Source of the DNA: Sedimentisphaerales bacterium
GTDB taxonomy: Bacteria > Planctomycetota > Phycisphaerae > Sedimentisphaerales > Anaerobacaceae
DNA length: 64,000 nt
Reading direction: 5' to 3'
Assembly (NCBI GenBank): GCA_016931715.1
Contig: JAFGEF010000038.1
Span: 1-64,000 of the forward strand
Under the pieces are notes generated by a model. It did not search any database. It was not told the origin of the DNA and saw only the letters and a list, made by a program, of their open reading frames with translations. The position numbers were made by a program, and so were the translations under genes. This document shows, piece after piece, positions 61,663 through 64,000 of the stretch (positions are counted from its first letter, which is position 1; every line of letters starts with the position of its first letter).

Positions 61663-62736
61663 ATGGTATATAGAAAGCTAATTTTTTTCGGACGGAACGC
61701 GGTGAAATATTCCATAATACTTTTTCTTTCAGGTATCTTATGCCTTATCGGTTGCAAATCGGTCGAGAGCACGGACGGCGATGCAAGGTCGAAGAATATC
61801 GCGGCTTATAACAATATTTTCGCGGACTACATGTATAAGCAGAACCTTCCCGACCTTGAGTCGGTCCAGCGGTGGCAGAATATTTACGGACCCGGCCTGA
61901 AAATTACTACCGCCCACTACGAAATTTTTTCAACGCTTATGGACCGGTATATGCTGTGCAGAATCCCGGAATTCATGGAATCTGCGTATCATGTTTATAA
62001 CAGCCAGCTTCCTGAAAAAGTCGAGACATCTGTTAAATTCACTATCTATCTTTTCGCTAACCGGACACAGTGGGAGCATTTTACATGGACTTTCGCGGGC
62101 GACCAGGCGGAGATTTTTTATAAGATAAAAGCAGGCGCGTATTATCACAACGGCTCGTGTATCGCTTACGATATCGGAGCTGAAAGGACTTTGTCTGCGC
62201 TGGGTCACGAAGGATGGCATCAGTTCAGCAGCAGGCATTTTCAGTATCGCCTGCCGAGTTGGCTCGACGAAGGAGTCGCGATGCTCTTCGAGACGTATGA
62301 CTATCAGGACGGTGCGATAATGTTCGCGCCGACTAAAAACAGCTACAGGCTCGATTCACTGAAAAAAACGCTCGCTTCAGGCAGAATGCTGCCTCTCGAT
62401 GAACTGACGGCGATTAATCCGGGCCAGGTTCTTGCTACCGACCAGGCAGATTCGGTAGCGGCTTTTTACAGCCAGTCGTATGCGCTTGTTCGATTTTTGC
62501 GCGAATACGACCAAGGCAGGAGGCGGGCGATTTACAATCAGCTTCTTGCGGATGGTTTCCGGGGAAATTGGCCGCTCGATAATGTGAGCAGGGAGATTGC
62601 AGTTAACAGGAATTTGCCGAGAACTATTCTCTGGAACCATATAGTCGGGACACAGTTGTTCCAGCAGTATATACATGATGATTTCGAACTAATCGAAAAA
62701 GAGTACCTTGATTTCTGCATGCAGATAACTCAATAG
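61663..62736 (+). CDS. Lipoprotein zinc peptidase, DUF1570-like gluzincin
   Basis: 357 residues. A signal with lipobox LIGC near residue 30 predicts a lipoprotein. The catalytic motif is HEGWH in LSALGHEGWHQFSSRHFQ near residue 188, with the third ligand Glu in LPSWLDEGVAMLFETY about 25 residues on: the gluzincin pattern HExxH...E. The middle and C-terminal helices (YSQSYALVRFLREYDQGR) fit DUF1570, a putative peptidase family frequent in planctomycetes. The substrate is unknown. No ribosome binding site is visible. It ends 7 bases before maf, so the two are probably co-transcribed. Confidence 0.85.
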   Translation: MVYRKLIFFGRNAVKYSIILFLSGILCLIGCKSVESTDGDARSKNIAAYNNIFADYMYKQNLPDLESVQRWQNIYGPGLKITTAHYEIFSTLMDRYMLCRIPEFMESAYHVYNSQLPEKVETSVKFTIYLFANRTQWEHFTWTFAGDQAEIFYKIKAGAYYHNGSCIAYDIGAERTLSALGHEGWHQFSSRHFQYRLPSWLDEGVAMLFETYDYQDGAIMFAPTKNSYRLDSLKKTLASGRMLPLDELTAINPGQVLATDQADSVAAFYSQSYALVRFLREYDQGRRRAIYNQLLADGFRGNWPLDNVSREIAVNRNLPRTILWNHIVGTQLFQQYIHDDFELIEKEYLDFCMQITQ

Positions 62737-62743
62737 CGTTTTT

Positions 62744-63346
62744 ATGGATAATATGATGACGCATGGAAAGCAAACGAGACCGATAGTTTTGGCATCAGCT
62801 TCGCCGCGAAGAAGAGAACTTTTAACACAGGCCGGCTATAATTTCATCGTCGAAAAATCCGATATCGACGAGTCGCAGTTCGGGACGGAAAAGATCGAAC
62901 CCTGCAAATTCGCAGAGCAGCTCGCACTTGCGAAAGCGAAAAGTGTAGCCCCGAAATATCCTGACAAAATAGTTCTCGGAGCCGATACGATTGTGGATTA
63001 CCAGGGCACAATTATCGGCAAAGCGGCGGACGAAAAAGAAGCGGGGGAGATAGTCGGCAAACTGTTCAGCAGACCTCACAGGGTAATTACAGGCGTAGCA
63101 CTCGTGAGAATAAAAGATAACACCGAGCTGGTAACCAGCAATGTCACGACAGTATATCCGAAAAAAATGTCACGCGAGCAAATCGAGGAGCATATCAGAA
63201 CAGGCATATGGCAGGACAAAGCCGGCGCGTACGCCATACAGGAGAACGGCGACGAATTCGTCGAAAGAATCGAGGGAAGCCTTACGAACGTAATGGGACT
63301 TCCCATGGAGCTTCTCGAAAGGCTTCTCGGCAAAATTACTATTTAA
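62744..63346 (+). CDS. maf: Maf-family nucleotide pyrophosphatase
   Basis: 200 residues, full length. Maf proteins hydrolyse dTTP, UTP or modified nucleotides to the monophosphate and may act in septum control. Seen: VLASASPRRRELL, the phosphate-binding Ser-Arg-Arg motif; ESQFGTEKIEP; GADTIVDYQG with the catalytic Asp; and the ending LTNVMGLPMELLERLL. The start could be the Met at codon 1 or at codon 4 or 5. The subgroup (dTTP/UTP versus m7GTP) cannot be fixed with certainty. Confidence 0.95.
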   Translation: MDNMMTHGKQTRPIVLASASPRRRELLTQAGYNFIVEKSDIDESQFGTEKIEPCKFAEQLALAKAKSVAPKYPDKIVLGADTIVDYQGTIIGKAADEKEAGEIVGKLFSRPHRVITGVALVRIKDNTELVTSNVTTVYPKKMSREQIEEHIRTGIWQDKAGAYAIQENGDEFVERIEGSLTNVMGLPMELLERLLGKITI

Positions 63347-63426
63347 AAAACTGCCTTTACGGGAATACATCACATCATTCTGCACAAATTTTCAATAGCT
63401 CGCAACCGGCTTTGCCTTCTTCGGAA

Positions 63427-64000
63427 TTATATCATGCCTCTTCTTCGCAGCGCTCCGGTGAGCGTCGTGCCGATGCAGACGAGCAATATTGCGCCTGGCG
63501 CCGGTATCGTATCGGGCACAAGGAGATGATTCTGCAAAGAGCCGTTTGCCGCGGCGGCGACAGGGTCATAATCTCCGATTGTAAAACCTGTGTTGTATAA
63601 TGCGCTCCATTCATCGTTGCACATTGAAAAGCCGTCTTTAGAATAAAAATCACCCCAGACGGGCATGCGGTCCGAGTCGAAGCACACGGTGACATAAGTT
63701 GCATCAATCGCGGCATCGAACTTGATTCCCCACATGTCTTCAGGCATATAAGGCGTGCTGCCGCCCGGGCCGTAGTTTTGAATCTCGATGGAATCGATCC
63801 AGCCGGAAATGCTGCTCGATGGTGAAAACAGATTTGACCTTGTAAACGGATTGTCACCATATGAAGCCTCTATTATCATGTGGCTGATGTCCTTAACCGG
63901 CACGGTAAGCGTGTAGCTGTAATGCCATTTTCCCGGTGTTGTCGAATCGTCCACAGTCCAGCTCAGCGTGGTGCATGGATTATTCCATTCACCATGGGCG
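63427..64000 (-). CDS. PEP-CTERM-type surface protein, partial (5' end outside window)
   Basis: The frame is open to the right edge of the window (upstream residues read AHGEWNNPCTTLSWTV), so the start lies beyond 64000. About 190 residues are seen. The body is beta-rich with many Trp, Gly and Asp, typical of exported PEP-CTERM proteins. The end VPDTIPAPGAILLVCIGTTLTGALRRRGMI is a sorting signal: a PAPG motif, a TM helix and an Arg-rich tail, recognised and replaced by an exosortase. The IPAPGAILL form is the variant frequent in planctomycetes. No exosortase is in the window. Confidence 0.85.
   Translation of the reverse strand, partial: AHGEWNNPCTTLSWTVDDSTTPGKWHYSYTLTVPVKDISHMIIEASYGDNPFTRSNLFSPSSSISGWIDSIEIQNYGPGGSTPYMPEDMWGIKFDAAIDATYVTVCFDSDRMPVWGDFYSKDGFSMCNDEWSALYNTGFTIGDYDPVAAAANGSLQNHLLVPDTIPAPGAILLVCIGTTLTGALRRRGMI

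Noticed and set aside
1..64000. CRISPR arrays and tRNA genes
   Set aside because: No regularly spaced direct repeats, and no tRNA cloverleaf with a TTCGA loop and acceptor stem could be found on either strand by eye; a covariance-model scan would be decisive.

Overview
The window looks like the chromosome of a Gram-negative planctomycete, most likely a member of the Phycisphaerae (Sedimentisphaerales-like). This is inferred from gene content, since no rRNA is present. Supporting signs are: a prepilin with a C-terminal Hint domain plus a decayed second pilin, both of a type common in that group; a PEP-CTERM protein with an IPAPGAILL-type signal; three ECF sigma factors, two of them fused to membrane domains; a giant BlaR1/M56 fusion behind a BlaI repressor; GlnRS-type glutamine charging; and a complete general secretion (T2SS) cluster. 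Base composition is moderately AT-rich, and short GC-rich palindromes are scattered between genes. No tRNA, rRNA or CRISPR array was found.

Layout. 0.1-4.5 kb: HNH nuclease, YkgJ-type cysteine-cluster protein, a tiny zinc protein, a membrane protein made of 10-residue repeats, a two-TM zinc-ribbon protein and a BrnT/BrnA toxin-antitoxin pair. 4.5-6 kb: hisH-hisF. 6-10.1 kb: a MITE-like inverted-repeat element, two membrane proteins, a TM1266-like ACT protein and a PilZ protein. 10.1-12.2 kb: psd-pssA (phosphatidylethanolamine synthesis) and a short ORF with a very strong ribosome binding site. 12.2-21.2 kb: an ECF sigma/anti-sigma-like pair, a small membrane protein, glnS, and two convergent ECF sigma-membrane fusions, one ending in a prenyltransferase-like alpha/alpha-toroid domain. 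21.5-23.8 kb: a DUF2089-like regulator with two small membrane proteins, then a Gmad2-GerMN protein. 23.9-26.9 kb: a restriction-modification-like operon whose methyltransferase carries a degenerate copy of the adjacent GIY-YIG nuclease. 27.3-29.1 kb: a toroid protein and a TauE/SafE exporter. 29.2-31.5 kb: smpB-DUF1844-trpC and a pilin pseudogene. 31.6-43.7 kb: a ten-gene T2SS operon on the minus strand, gspD-E-F-G-H-I-J-K-L-M. 44-48.9 kb: an aconitase-LOG-hypothetical-hisD operon. 49-50.5 kb: the Hint pilin with a possible RNA switch in its leader. 51-60.9 kb: blaI and a 3089-residue M56 peptidase fusion. 61-64 kb: a short ORF, a long inverted repeat, a lipoprotein gluzincin, maf, and a PEP-CTERM gene cut by the window edge.

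The genes mix housekeeping (his, trp, psd/pssA, glnS, smpB, maf, aconitase) with envelope and surface machinery (T2SS, pilin-like proteins, PEP-CTERM, PilZ, M56) and regulatory fusions. The points most deserving follow-up are the MTase/GIY-YIG operon with a duplicated module and apparently dead nuclease copy, the Hint-domain pilin and its leader, the sigma-TM-toroid fusion, the 10-residue repeat membrane protein, and at least two promoters placed so that transcription should start at the ATG (leaderless mRNAs).
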